Shown here: positions 1 to 7,800 of the stretch, in pieces | How positions within the stretch are numbered: the first letter of the stretch is position 1 | Layout of the letters: each line of letters opens with the position of its first letter | From: Actinomycetes bacterium | GTDB taxonomy: Bacteria > Planctomycetota > Phycisphaerae > JAACET01 | Direction of reading: 5' to 3' | NCBI GenBank assembly: GCA_030631725.1 | Contig: DAOVKO010000070.1 | Span: 1-9,439 of the forward strand | DNA length: 9,439 nt | Notes under the pieces: generated by a model | Told to the model about the DNA's origin: nothing | Seen by the model: the letters and a program-made list of their open reading frames with translations, nothing else | Databases searched by the model: none | Position numbers and translations under genes: made by a program

Positions 1-2
1 CG

Positions 3-1259
3 GTACTGTGGGAGTACAAAACGCGCGGGGCGTTGACCACGGCGATTTTGGCGATAGTAGCCTTGGCCGACGGGTTGGCCTTGCTGCTCTACGGTTTTGC
101 CAGCAGTCTGGCGGGGATGATCAGCGGTAACGATGAATCATTACTGCGGGTGATTATACTCGGGCCGATGCGGGAGATCGGAGGTGCAGTGCTGTTGGGG
201 GCGGCGGCCGGTTGGGTGCTGTCGTTTGTGATCAAGCGGAGGCGAGAGCAGGCCCTGATCCTGGCAATCTCGGTGGGATTGATTTTGCTGGTTGGGGGGC
301 TGGCCACGGCGTTGGAATTCGATGTGATTCTCTCGGCCATGGTTCTGGGGCTGACGGTGGCTAACCTCGTGCCTCGCCGCAGCCGAGATACATTCGAGCT
401 AATTAAAGCGTTTGCCCCGCCGATTTACGTGCTGTTCTTTGTGCTGGTGGGCGCTCATCTGAGTTTTGAGAACATTAGCGGCTGGATTCTGTGGTTGGCA
501 ATTGCTTATGCGGTGGGGCGGGCTGTGGGAAAAGTATTCGGCACTTGGCTGGGAGCCAGTTGGGCCAGAGCACCCAAGAGCGTACGGAACTGCCTGGGCA
601 TGTGTCTGTTCAGCCAGGGCGGGGTGGCAGTAGGGCTGGCGGTAATCGCCACGCACAGATTTTCGCAGGCCCTGCCGGGAACTACTATTGTGCCGGGGGA
701 GATTATAGTGATGGTGATTATTGCGACCACTGTTGTGTTTGAGATATTGGGGGCGCCTTTGGTGAAGCTGGGAGTGAAAAAAGCTGGAGAGATAGGCCTG
801 GACGTAACCGAGAAGGATCTGATCGAGTCCTACAGCGTGGGCAATGTGATGGAGAAGCATCCGCCGGTGCTGCAGGAGAACAGTCCGGCAGGGCACATTC
901 TGAAAGTATTCAGCGATTACGAGAGCTTGTGCTATCCCGTGGTGAATGCTCAGGGCAAACTGACGGGGGTGATAACAATCGGCGAAGTCAAGGAGGCCTT
1001 TGCCACGCGAGCTTTTCAGGAATGGGTGCTGGCTTATGATCTGATGGAAGCGGTGCTGGACAAGACCACGGCCCAGACGCCGTTGCATGAGGCCCTGGAA
1101 CGGATGCGCCAGTTCAAACTGGACTATCTGCCGGTGGTGGCGGGGGCGGATGACGATAAACTGGTGGGTCTGGTCGAGCAGCGCAGCGTCAACCGGGCGT
1201 TGGCTGAAGAAATCGTTCGCCGGCAAAATCTGGCAGACAATTCACACCAGAATATGTAA
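3..1259 (+). CDS. Cation:proton antiporter (CPA2/Kef-NhaP type) with C-terminal tandem CBS domains, 5' partial
   Basis: The reading frame is open from the window edge, so the gene begins upstream. The TTG at 33 is unlikely to be the start, because the residues before it (about VLWEYKTRGA) already match the family motif that precedes the helix with TTAILAIVALADG. The visible part (408 residues counted from 33) has hydrophobic helices at about 3-30, 42-66, 74-112, 125-145, 150-178, 185-207 and 222-246. This fits the second half of a Na_H_Exchanger domain; the N-terminal helices are missing. A cytoplasmic tail follows with two CBS domains, at about 270-324 (VMEKHPPVL, then GVITIGEVKEAF) and 335-392 (DLMEAVL, then LVGLVEQRSV). 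CBS pairs usually bind adenine nucleotides and gate transport. The family exchanges K+ or Na+ for H+ across the inner membrane; which ion is used here cannot be told. It ends in TAA, 64 nt before the aminotransferase gene, perhaps in one transcript. Confidence 0.9.
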   Translation, partial: VLWEYKTRGALTTAILAIVALADGLALLLYGFASSLAGMISGNDESLLRVIILGPMREIGGAVLLGAAAGWVLSFVIKRRREQALILAISVGLILLVGGLATALEFDVILSAMVLGLTVANLVPRRSRDTFELIKAFAPPIYVLFFVLVGAHLSFENISGWILWLAIAYAVGRAVGKVFGTWLGASWARAPKSVRNCLGMCLFSQGGVAVGLAVIATHRFSQALPGTTIVPGEIIVMVIIATTVVFEILGAPLVKLGVKKAGEIGLDVTEKDLIESYSVGNVMEKHPPVLQENSPAGHILKVFSDYESLCYPVVNAQGKLTGVITIGEVKEAFATRAFQEWVLAYDLMEAVLDKTTAQTPLHEALERMRQFKLDYLPVVAGADDDKLVGLVEQRSVNRALAEEIVRRQNLADNSHQNM

Positions 1260-1323
1260 GAGGCCGGGTATGGTTTGGCAGGACAATAGCGAGGATTAAG
1301 AACAAAATGGACAGGAGTTCGGT

Positions 1324-2211
1324 ATGAGCCTGAAAGTGTGGATGAACGGTGAGCTGGTCGCGGCAGAAGAGGCGAAAATAGGCGTTTACGACCATGGTCT
1401 TTTATATGGCGACGGCGTATTCGAGGGCATTCGAACTTATCAGGGAATCGCCTTTCGACTGCAACAACACCTGGAGCGTTTGTACAGGTCAGCCGAGGCG
1501 ATCCGCCTGGTGATACCATATACCCCCCAGCAGCTCAGCGGAGCAATCTACGAGACGATGAAGGCCAACGGCCAATCGGAGGCCTATATTCGCCTCGCGG
1601 TAACTCGAGGCGTGGGGGATTTGGGGGTGGACCCAATTACGACGAAGGGGCCGACGGTGTTTATCATTACGGATAAGATGGCTCTATATCCCAAGGAAAT
1701 GTACGAGAAGGGGATGAGCATAATAACCGCCAAGACCATTCGCACGCCGTCGGGGTCCCTGAATCCGAAGATAAAGTCGATGAACTATCTGAATAACATT
1801 CTGGCTAAGATAGAGGCCAGCGATGCGGGAGTGGCCGAAGCCCTGATGCTCAACTACGAGGGGTATGTAGCCGAGTGCACGGGTGATAACATCTTCATCG
1901 TGCGGGAGGGGAAAGTGCTGACATCTCCGGTGGCCTCGGGAATCCTGGAAGGGATTACACGCGATTGTGTGCTGGAATTGGCCGGACAAAATGGAATCGA
2001 GGCAAAAGAGACAAATTTGCTACCCGATGATTTGTACGGCGCGGATGAATGCTTTCTAACGGGGACGGCAGCGGAGATCATTCCGGTGACCAAAATAGAC
2101 GGCCGGACTATCGGGACGGGCGAGCCCGGCCCGATCACCAAGCTTCTGATAGAGAGTTTCCACAAATACGTTAATAGCCAGGGGCATTCCAAGCCTCCGG
2201 GTTCTCCCTAA
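1324..2211 (+). CDS. ilvE: Branched-chain amino acid aminotransferase (PLP class IV)
   Basis: This complete 295-residue protein has the usual length for short IlvE-type enzymes. It transfers the amino group between Leu/Ile/Val and 2-oxoglutarate, the last step of branched-chain amino acid synthesis in the cytoplasm, using pyridoxal phosphate. Family motifs are clear: VWMNGELV at the N-terminus, YDHGLLYGDGVFEGIRTY at 22-39, the PLP lysine at K151 within KSMNYLNNILAKIEA, the glycine-rich ECTGDNIFIV at 184-193, SGILEGITRD at 205-214, and the phosphate-binding TGTAAEIIPV at 246-255. The ATG is preceded by AGGAG at 1313-1317 with a 6-nt spacer, which fixes the start. D-amino acid transaminase and aminodeoxychorismate lyase share the fold, but KSMNYLNN and LEGITRD favour IlvE. 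A TTGGCA at 1275-1280 with a poor -10 is too weak to call a promoter. Confidence 0.95.
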   Translation: MSLKVWMNGELVAAEEAKIGVYDHGLLYGDGVFEGIRTYQGIAFRLQQHLERLYRSAEAIRLVIPYTPQQLSGAIYETMKANGQSEAYIRLAVTRGVGDLGVDPITTKGPTVFIITDKMALYPKEMYEKGMSIITAKTIRTPSGSLNPKIKSMNYLNNILAKIEASDAGVAEALMLNYEGYVAECTGDNIFIVREGKVLTSPVASGILEGITRDCVLELAGQNGIEAKETNLLPDDLYGADECFLTGTAAEIIPVTKIDGRTIGTGEPGPITKLLIESFHKYVNSQGHSKPPGSP

Positions 2212-2235
2212 TCGTGTTTACCATTGCAAAAGCGC

Positions 2236-2538
2236 CTAGGCTAAGCGGCTGCGCAGTTGGGTGGCGCTGAGGCCCAGGACGAGGATTTGTTTGCGCGGTT
2301 GGGTTTGGCCGCTGAGAATCTGTATCTGAGCGGGGCGAAGGTTAAGGAGTTTGGCGAGGAGTTTGAGCAGGGCCTTGTTGGCGGCGCCCTTTTCGGGAGC
2401 AGCGGAAACGGCAACCTTGAGGGCTTGGCCGAGAGTGCCAAGCAGGCGGGAGCGGCTGGAGCTGGGAACGACCTTGACAGCGAATCGGCAGCCACGGGGG
2501 GTATCGGTGATTTTCAAGGCAGAGAGGTCGGGGGACAT
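2236..2538 (-). CDS. DUF167 / YggU (UPF0235) family protein
   Basis: This 100-residue protein matches the small alpha/beta DUF167 family (PF02594), whose biochemical role is unknown. The family signature is present: an early strand with VKVVPSSSRSRL (about 22-33), then LKVAVSAAPEKGAANKALLK (about 40-59), and the strand with QIQILSGQTQPRKQILV (about 72-88). The AAPEKGAAN segment is the best-conserved part of the family. The gene starts 28 nt after the tRNA-Thr on the same strand and could be co-transcribed with it. No convincing Shine-Dalgarno lies before the ATG at 2538. A TATAGA lies 9 nt upstream (2548-2553) but has no matching -35. The gene converges on ilvE with a 24-nt gap and no visible terminator hairpin. 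Confidence 0.9.
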   Translation of the reverse strand: MSPDLSALKITDTPRGCRFAVKVVPSSSRSRLLGTLGQALKVAVSAAPEKGAANKALLKLLAKLLNLRPAQIQILSGQTQPRKQILVLGLSATQLRSRLA

Positions 2539-2566
2539 GGTTTGAAGTCTATATGAGGATAAGACA

Positions 2567-2638
2567 AGCCGGCGGGGGGAATCGAACCCTCAACCCCAGC
2601 TTTACGAAAGCTGTGCTCTACCGTTGAGCTACGCCGGC
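2567..2638 (-). tRNA. tRNA-Thr (anticodon CGT)
   Basis: On the minus strand the 72 nt fold as a cloverleaf: a perfect 7-bp acceptor stem (GCCGGCG with CGCCGGC), a GCTC/GAGC D stem with an AACGGTA loop, a perfect CAGCT/AGCTG anticodon stem, a TTCGTAA loop, a 5-nt variable loop and the TTCGATT T loop. The anticodon at 34-36 is CGT, reading ACG (Thr). G1-C72, C2-G71, G35 and U36 agree with bacterial threonine identity. The discriminator is U73 and no CCA is encoded. The T stem (GAGGG with CCCCC) has one A-C mismatch at 50-64, the only flaw. Confidence 0.96.
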
Positions 2639-2659
2639 ACGAACTGTCGAGCTGCAGTC

Positions 2660-2688
2660 ATCTTACCAAAACCAACGGGGCGGTACAA
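2660..2688 (-). promoter_or_regulatory. Possible promoter of the tRNA-Thr / DUF167 unit
   Basis: On the minus strand TTGTAC (2683-2688) and TAAGAT (2660-2665) are separated by exactly 17 nt. The -10 ends 21 nt before the tRNA, which would give a leader of roughly 14 nt. Both boxes are imperfect (3/6 and 4/6 to the sigma-70 consensus), so the call rests mainly on spacing and position. Confidence 0.35.
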
Positions 2689-2976
2689 CAGGGAGGCTTT
2701 GCCGGCAGGAAGCTTTTATCAGACAGCAGGTTTGGGTAAGGTGGGGGGAACTTCTCAAGCAAAATGACGGGTAATCGCGTGGAAGAATATGCCTTGACAA
2801 TCCACATCCCTATCCTCAGATGGTTCTCCCAGCTCACCCCGCCTGAGGTGGAGCTTGTAGGGCTGCGAGGTAAGGGTTCTGTTTTCGGGCAAGGGAGTAC
2901 CCCCCAGACCGGGCGGCTTCGACTGTAAGAACCTCCCCTCAAATGCGCGATACAAAAGGAATCCGGCCTGGAGCCT

Positions 2977-3050
2977 AATCCGTAAGAGCACCTTTTTAGA
3001 AAATACCTGCGAAACACCGTCCGAACCGTCCAAACCGTCCGAAGGTCGAG
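2977..3050 (-). repeat. Degenerate repeat unit A with three 9-bp tandem copies
   Basis: This unit of about 74 bp aligns over its whole length with 3098-3170 at roughly 70% identity. Near its end, three perfectly phased 9-bp copies follow each other: CCGTCCGAA (3017-3025), CCGTCCAAA (3026-3034) and CCGTCCGAA (3035-3043). On the minus strand the first part reads Leu-Leu-Arg where unit B reads Phe-Leu-Gln in the same frame, so the pair may descend from a repeated coding segment. Confidence 0.65.
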
Positions 3051-3097
3051 GCTTCAGGGCAGGGATCTTAACTCTGGTCAAAACCTGCCAAACCGCA

Positions 3098-3170
3098 AAT
3101 CTGTAAGAAGACATCTTCAGAAAAGGTCTGCTTAAGACCGTCCGAACAGCGCAACCGTCCGAAAGCTAGA
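3098..3170 (-). repeat. Degenerate repeat unit B
   Basis: This is the second copy of the unit at 2977-3050. It keeps the shared CTGTAAGA-like start and the CCGTCCGAA blocks at 3138-3146 and 3155-3163, while the middle 9-bp copy has decayed to CAGCGCAA (8 bp). A further CTGTAAGAACCTC at about 2933 resembles the start of both units and may be the remnant of a third. Confidence 0.6.
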
Positions 3171-3245
3171 CAGCCGCTCCCGGGCGGGGGGTCACGCCAG
3201 GTGCCAACTACCATACCCCCAATAGACACCAAAAACGGGCTTTTC

Positions 3246-3284
3246 TCGCGTATTTTTTCCCATCCACACGGCCAGCCGTGCGTT
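3246..3284. repeat. Dispersed 39-bp repeat, copy 1 (contains a palindrome)
   Basis: It matches 8462-8500 at 32 of 39 positions without gaps, and six of the seven differences are transitions. The core CACGGCCAGCCGTG (3267-3280) is a perfect 6-bp inverted repeat with a 2-nt loop. The two copies bracket the secreted two-gene unit in the same orientation. Confidence 0.7.
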
Positions 3285-3427
3285 AGGGAATATTCAGCGC
3301 CAACCCTCGGCCAGAGTGAGGCGTTACAGGAGGAGGCACGAGGACAGAAGGCACTTTTGTCGGTCCGAAGAACAATGCTTTGGTCTGTGGAGTGATCCTT
3401 GATTGGCCCGATAGAAACCAGCATCGC

Positions 3428-3559
3428 CTACTTAGATTCTTCCGAGCCGATAGTAACAGGTTTGGATTCTACTTTGAACGGTCCACCCATCTCGACCGTC
3501 GCAGTAAACGGGCCTTTTACACCCTTGGGCTCTCGCCACGAGAGCGAACAGCTGCCGCC
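3428..3559 (-). other. In-frame continuation past TGA: candidate selenoprotein C-terminus or nonsense-truncated tail
   Basis: After the TGA that ends the 411-codon gene, the same frame continues for 43 codons and stops at TAG (3428-3430). It begins GGSCSLSWREPKGVKG and goes on GPFTATVEMGGPFKVESK before a polar end. This reads like a beta-rich protein terminus and is directly continuous with the preceding FSFEYG. No ribosome site or start codon suggests a separate gene. Read through, the product has 455 residues, with the TGA at codon 412 and a Cys four residues later (x-Gly-Gly-Ser-Cys). TGA may encode selenocysteine, or be a mutated Cys codon (TGC/TGT), or a true stop. Confidence 0.6.
3529..3545 (-). 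promoter_or_regulatory. SECIS-like hairpin downstream of the in-frame TGA
   Basis: In the mRNA, GCUCUCG pairs perfectly with CGAGAGC around a UGG loop. The loop begins after 21 nt counted from the UGA. As I recall them, bacterial SECIS elements have an upper stem of at least 4 bp, a loop of 3 nt or more with a G in its first two positions, and a distance of about 16-37 nt from the UGA. This hairpin meets all three. It lies within coding sequence if the frame is read through, as bacterial SECIS elements do. Confidence 0.45.
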
Positions 3560-4795
3560 TCAGCCATACTCGAAGCTAAAACGCCGGTCGTACGAACCGT
3601 CCGCGTTCTTGATGTGGAGCTTGGGCGCAGGCGGCCTCGAACCCTTACGGGTCAGTATGATGCGTTCGCCATGCTGCCCCGAAAGCTTGGGATCAGAAAA
3701 ACGGTGAGTGCTTCCTTGCTGCCGTACGGATACCGAGGCAGTAAGTGGTTCGCCCAAATCGAGCTGGGGTTCGGTGTCTTTGGCAACCTTCAGAACGATC
3801 GGTTCACTAGGCCCACTAGCCACCAGTTCCCATGACAAGCCTGCTTTGTCTTTCCGCTTTACTTCCCAGTGATTCACCCGGTATTTGCCGAGCGGAAGTT
3901 TGACCTGCCCGTCCGTTGCCGACAGAAAGAAAAGCCCGTTGGTGCCCCCGGCACTGAGCAGAGTCAGCCCCCCGGACACGCGGACGGTGCCTATGACCAC
4001 GGCCTTTGGCTGGGAGAACCGAACAAAGGCCCCATCGCGGGCGACCACCAGCCTATGGAGTTTATCACCGAGCTGGATGTATTTGCCAACCCGTCCTATG
4101 ATTAGTTTGTCATCCGTGGCGACCTTTATCTGGTCACTTTTGGAAAAGTCCAGGTAGGAATCATCGAAGGTACCGTTGGCGTTGGCGTCGAAGATTACGA
4201 TGTGGTGCTTAATCCCCTCGATCTTGACATCACCTTCGTACCAACCGGCAGCTGTAGCTACTAGGCGCTTGGTCTTACTTCCCGACAACCAGAGATCCAG
4301 ATTCAGGTGTAATGCAACTGGGCCGTCCTCGCCGGTCAGTAGCACCTTGACTTGGCGAAAATCAGCGGACTGCGTAGCCCCGTAGGACTTTGGACTGCGG
4401 GCTCGCACAGGAGTTTCGTCAGCCAGACTGGCGTCGGCATCACTGTCGATAAACAGCTGACCATACTGGCTGCTATTTGTGCTCTTATCAATCGCCAGCC
4501 AGAGGAAGCCAGCCGGGGTCATTGGTGTTTTCCACTTGGCAAACAGCGGATCTTCGCCGGCGAATTGGGGCAGCAATACCCCCTGGGGTCTTTGGTCTGT
4601 AAGTTCCAGGTTTTGGCCGGGCGTCTTGCCGACTATCTTGGCTGCTCCGGCCGAGCTTCGATATCCCAACCACTGGTCTTGGCTCTCCGCAGCCACCTGC
4701 GAACCAGGCAGACACAGCAGGAGAGCCGCGAGCAAAATAGGCAGGAGCCTTTGCCTTGTCGGAGGTCCCTTGGATATTGAGTAACTTCTAATCAT
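3560..4795 (-). CDS. Secreted protein of unknown function with Asp-rich EF-hand-like loops
   Basis: The annotated frame gives 411 residues; with TGA readthrough it would run to 3428 (455 residues). The N-terminus has a signal peptide: basic RQR at 14-16, a hydrophobic run LLPILLAALLLCLPG, and probable cleavage after VAA at about 36, so the protein is exported. The body looks beta-rich. Two Asp-rich loops resemble calcium-binding EF-hand or dockerin loops: FIDSDADASLADE at about 115-127 and FDANANGTFDD at about 202-212. I do not recognise a named family. The start is supported by GGGAGGG 8 nt before the ATG. The gene follows the 1146-residue secreted protein after a 23-nt gap on the same strand, so the two are almost certainly one operon. 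The stop is TGA, whereas the other five genes in the window end in TAA or TAG. No promoter of its own is visible. Confidence 0.85.
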   Translation of the reverse strand: MIRSYSISKGPPTRQRLLPILLAALLLCLPGSQVAAESQDQWLGYRSSAGAAKIVGKTPGQNLELTDQRPQGVLLPQFAGEDPLFAKWKTPMTPAGFLWLAIDKSTNSSQYGQLFIDSDADASLADETPVRARSPKSYGATQSADFRQVKVLLTGEDGPVALHLNLDLWLSGSKTKRLVATAAGWYEGDVKIEGIKHHIVIFDANANGTFDDSYLDFSKSDQIKVATDDKLIIGRVGKYIQLGDKLHRLVVARDGAFVRFSQPKAVVIGTVRVSGGLTLLSAGGTNGLFFLSATDGQVKLPLGKYRVNHWEVKRKDKAGLSWELVASGPSEPIVLKVAKDTEPQLDLGEPLTASVSVRQQGSTHRFSDPKLSGQHGERIILTRKGSRPPAPKLHIKNADGSYDRRFSFEYG

Positions 4796-4818
4796 CGTCT
4801 TGCCCTCCCGGTCTGCGG

Positions 4819-7800
4819 TTATTCGGAGATTTCCTTCAGTTTACCGTCCAGATCCGCCAAAGGGAAGCCTTCAACTCGGACAATGTGCTTAGCATCGGTC
4901 AGAATCAACCACGGCAAGCTGCGGACACCCCAGGCAGGAAGTATTCTCGGTGCAGCATCAGCCTGGACCTGGCCGGTAGGTAATTCTATGTTGGACTCGG
5001 CGAGCCACTTCTTGAGCTTTTCGGCTTCGACTGTGCTGGCATGAACGCCAACAACAGCCCCACCTTTTTTAGCCAAGTCGTCCGTCATCTTCGCCAGCTC
5101 TTTGATGCAACGCCTTGATGGCCGCTGCTCCATATCCCAGAAGCAGATCAGCAGGTGCTTGCCTTTGATATCACCTACAGCGGGCTGCAAATTGAACGGC
5201 TCGAGGCCCGGAAGGGCTTCGCCGACCAGCGTTGTGCTTCCAGTCGCCCGAGCAGTGACCCTCCGGCCGCCTGCAACGGTAGAAACGAGTTGCTCGCTGA
5301 TGCTCAGCTCGAGTCTGTCCAGGTCCAAGGGCTCATCGCTGCGTCCGCCGGGCATCTCCGGGACAATGAACTCATGCGTGAGCCTCGCCTGGATCGAGGG
5401 CCGACCAGGTGAGGCGATGTTTTCTCCGCTGTAGATGTAGGCCCGTAATTGGTATGCACCAGCCGGAACGTCTTCGACACGGAAGGAGCCATCTGGTTGA
5501 ATTATGAAGCTGAAGTGTTTCCGCTTGCGCTGGGCTTCTTCCATGGCCTTCTTGTATGCCTGTCCCTCTTCGGTCAGCAACCATTTTTCGTAGCCTTCTC
5601 GCCAGATCTTCGCCTCATCCTGCCACATGGTCTGGATAGCCTTGTCCAGAGCAGCCCAATCGGCGGGCCGCTCCGGCGGCTTTGGATAATTCATCTCAAC
5701 ATCAATCTTTGTGCTGAAGGACACCCGGCTATTGGCAAAGCTCAGGTCATCTCGCCCAGCTGGCTTAACCACGCGACCAATAACTGGTCGGCCCTTGCCC
5801 CCAAGTTGCACATGCGCCGTTTTACCCGGTTCGACCTTAACCCTCTCCCGCTGCCGGCTGCTCCACATTCTTTCGCCGACCTGGACGTAGCGCCCTACAA
5901 ATACCTCCCCGGCAGGTACACGATCGAAGGCAAACTGACCATCCTGATCGGTACTCGTTTTTATGTCGTGATAGACCCGCGGCCGGTCACGGCTGCCGGG
6001 CATACTCCTGTCAATCGTAATTCTCTCATTAGCGCCCAGCTTTGAGCCGATTAAGAGTTTCCCCTCAATCTGCCCCCATGGCTCGAGCCTGATGTCCTTG
6101 GATTTTTCGTAGGCGGTCTCGTCCACCTCCTTGTACCCCGCATCATGGAGAACCATGATACACCACGGGTCCACCTGTGGCGGGAAACTGTACTGGGCAT
6201 CGGGTCCCGTGGTTATTGTTGGGCACCTCTGACTGTGGATCCGGCGGCCGTTTTGGATATAAGCTCCTTGCGAAGGTGTAGCCAGGATCGCCTTTGCTCC
6301 GGCAGCGGGCTTTCCGTCCGGCAAATATATCACCCCGGCCAAGCCCTCGCCCTTTTCTAGCTTGAAGTCAACAACCACTTCGCCCTCATCGTCCGCGATT
6401 GATCGGGAAACGGCTGGCAAGTATCCGTCGGCCTCGATCCGCACAAAGTGCCCTGGGCGCGTCGAGCTGAATGTCAGTTCATAGGTACCATCAGTATACT
6501 CTGCATCCACCCCCCGACGTTCCCAGTAGGGCGATCCGCCGCGTCCCCAGTCGATCCCCGGAATGGTCCGGAACTTCTCGATCGGTTTTCCGCTCTTAGC
6601 ATCGACAACCTTGCCGCGCACCAGCAAGGGCCGAAGCAGTGTAATAAGGTGTTCCTCGTCGGATGGTGAGAGGCTGTGGCGGCGTACACTCATGTAACCT
6701 TCTTTCACGATATCGAATAGAACCTCATCCGCCGGGGCATCTGTCCAGGTGAAGCGTCCCTCGGAGTTCGTACTGGTGCTCCAGTCGATGGCCCGGCACT
6801 CCCGCCAGGCGTCGGCCACTGCCCGCGCTCCGGCGACGGGCTCGCCGCGGGCATCGATGACCCGGCCGCGGATCGTCCGTCCTTTCTCGAGTACGAAACG
6901 CAGTGGTTCCATGTTCGCCTGAACGCGAGGACGCATCATCGCTGGACCGAAGCCTCCCTTCTGTACCGTCAGGATCATTTCACCTAGCCTGGAATTTGCG
7001 AAACGGAAGCGGCCTTGCTCATTGGTATACGTGTGCGGATACTCACTGCCCCAGCGATCACGTCCTTGTTTGACATGAGCGCCGCTGATTGGTTTACCTT
7101 CCGCATCGACTACAAAACCAACAACCTCCACGCCTCGTTTAAGAATCATAATCCCTGTCTGATCGCGGAGCCTCTCAATTGGCGGGGCGGCAGTCGATCC
7201 ATACATTGGGTCGCTGACGTAATCCGGGTGTGCCAGTCGAATGACCAGACGATCTAAGTTGTCTGGTAAAGGAGGCGTTTGCCAGCAGCCTTTGGCGTCC
7301 GTGAAAACGCTGACGTTCCGGCGAGCGCGAAAGCCAGGCTCGCGCTCCCCCGTGATCAATATGCTAACAGCCACAGACTCGACCGGGTTGTCCTGTTCAT
7401 TTTGCACTATACCGCCGTACTGCAGTGCTGGTCTAAGTGTGACCTGTTCCGGCAGAGATCCAGTGTAGCGTCGATCTCCGGCCTCGACAGTCGCCATACC
7501 CGTCTTAGAGATTCGCAATGTGTGTCTGCCGGACCTGTTGGCCAGCGGTGTGAGTGTCGCCTGGCCGTTTTTGTCAGTGCTAGTTGAGCGAGACCAGTTG
7601 GAACGTTCGCTATCGACGGTTACAGTAGCGCCTTCAACAGGGTTGTTATTCTGATCTACGACGCGGACAGAGACTGAGGTGCTGGGTTTGATTGGTTGAA
7701 CCACCACGTGCTCAGCCTCAGATTTGAAACGCAGGCCGATCAGCTCGAACTCCGCTGGTGGCTGCTTGCCACAGAACACCCCCAGCGCCATGCCGATAAT

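Larger units (their letters stand above)
2689..3427. other. Long intergenic spacer with degenerate repeats; no convincing gene
   Basis: About 740 bp separate the tRNA promoter from the C-terminal extension of the secreted gene. Minus-strand open frames of about 119 codons exist here, but they overlap one another, resemble no family I recognise, lack good ribosome sites, and run through repeat copies. The stretch holds two related units (2977-3050 and 3098-3170), one copy of a dispersed 39-bp element (3246-3284), and a hairpin with AGCTCACC at 2831-2838 pairing with 2847-2855 through one bulge. It may be decayed coding sequence or an accumulation of genomic repeats. Confidence 0.6.

Noticed and set aside
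33..35. TTG as the start codon of the antiporter
   Set aside because: The frame is open to the window edge and the residues before the TTG already look like family sequence, so the gene is partial.
399..1226. 275-codon minus-strand frame opposite the antiporter
   Set aside because: Its translation is His- and Gln-rich and of no known family; it is a shadow of the real gene on the plus strand.
2977..3170. CRISPR array
   Set aside because: The repeats are 9-bp tandem blocks and diverged units of about 73 bp, without uniform repeat-spacer alternation or cas genes.
3259..3280. Intrinsic terminator at the CACGGC/GCCGTG hairpin
   Set aside because: On the minus strand the hairpin is followed by an A run rather than a T run, and on the plus strand the T run comes before the stem.
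2658..3424. Minus-strand open frames of about 119 codons in the spacer
   Set aside because: They overlap one another in different frames, have no clear ribosome sites and run through degenerate repeats; no family is recognisable.
3428..4795. General reassignment of TGA to Trp or Gly
   Set aside because: The other genes, about 2050 codons with many TGG Trp codons, contain no in-frame TGA.
5449..6045. 198-codon plus-strand frame inside the large secreted gene
   Set aside because: It lies opposite well-defined repeat domains of the minus-strand protein and shows no protein-family features.
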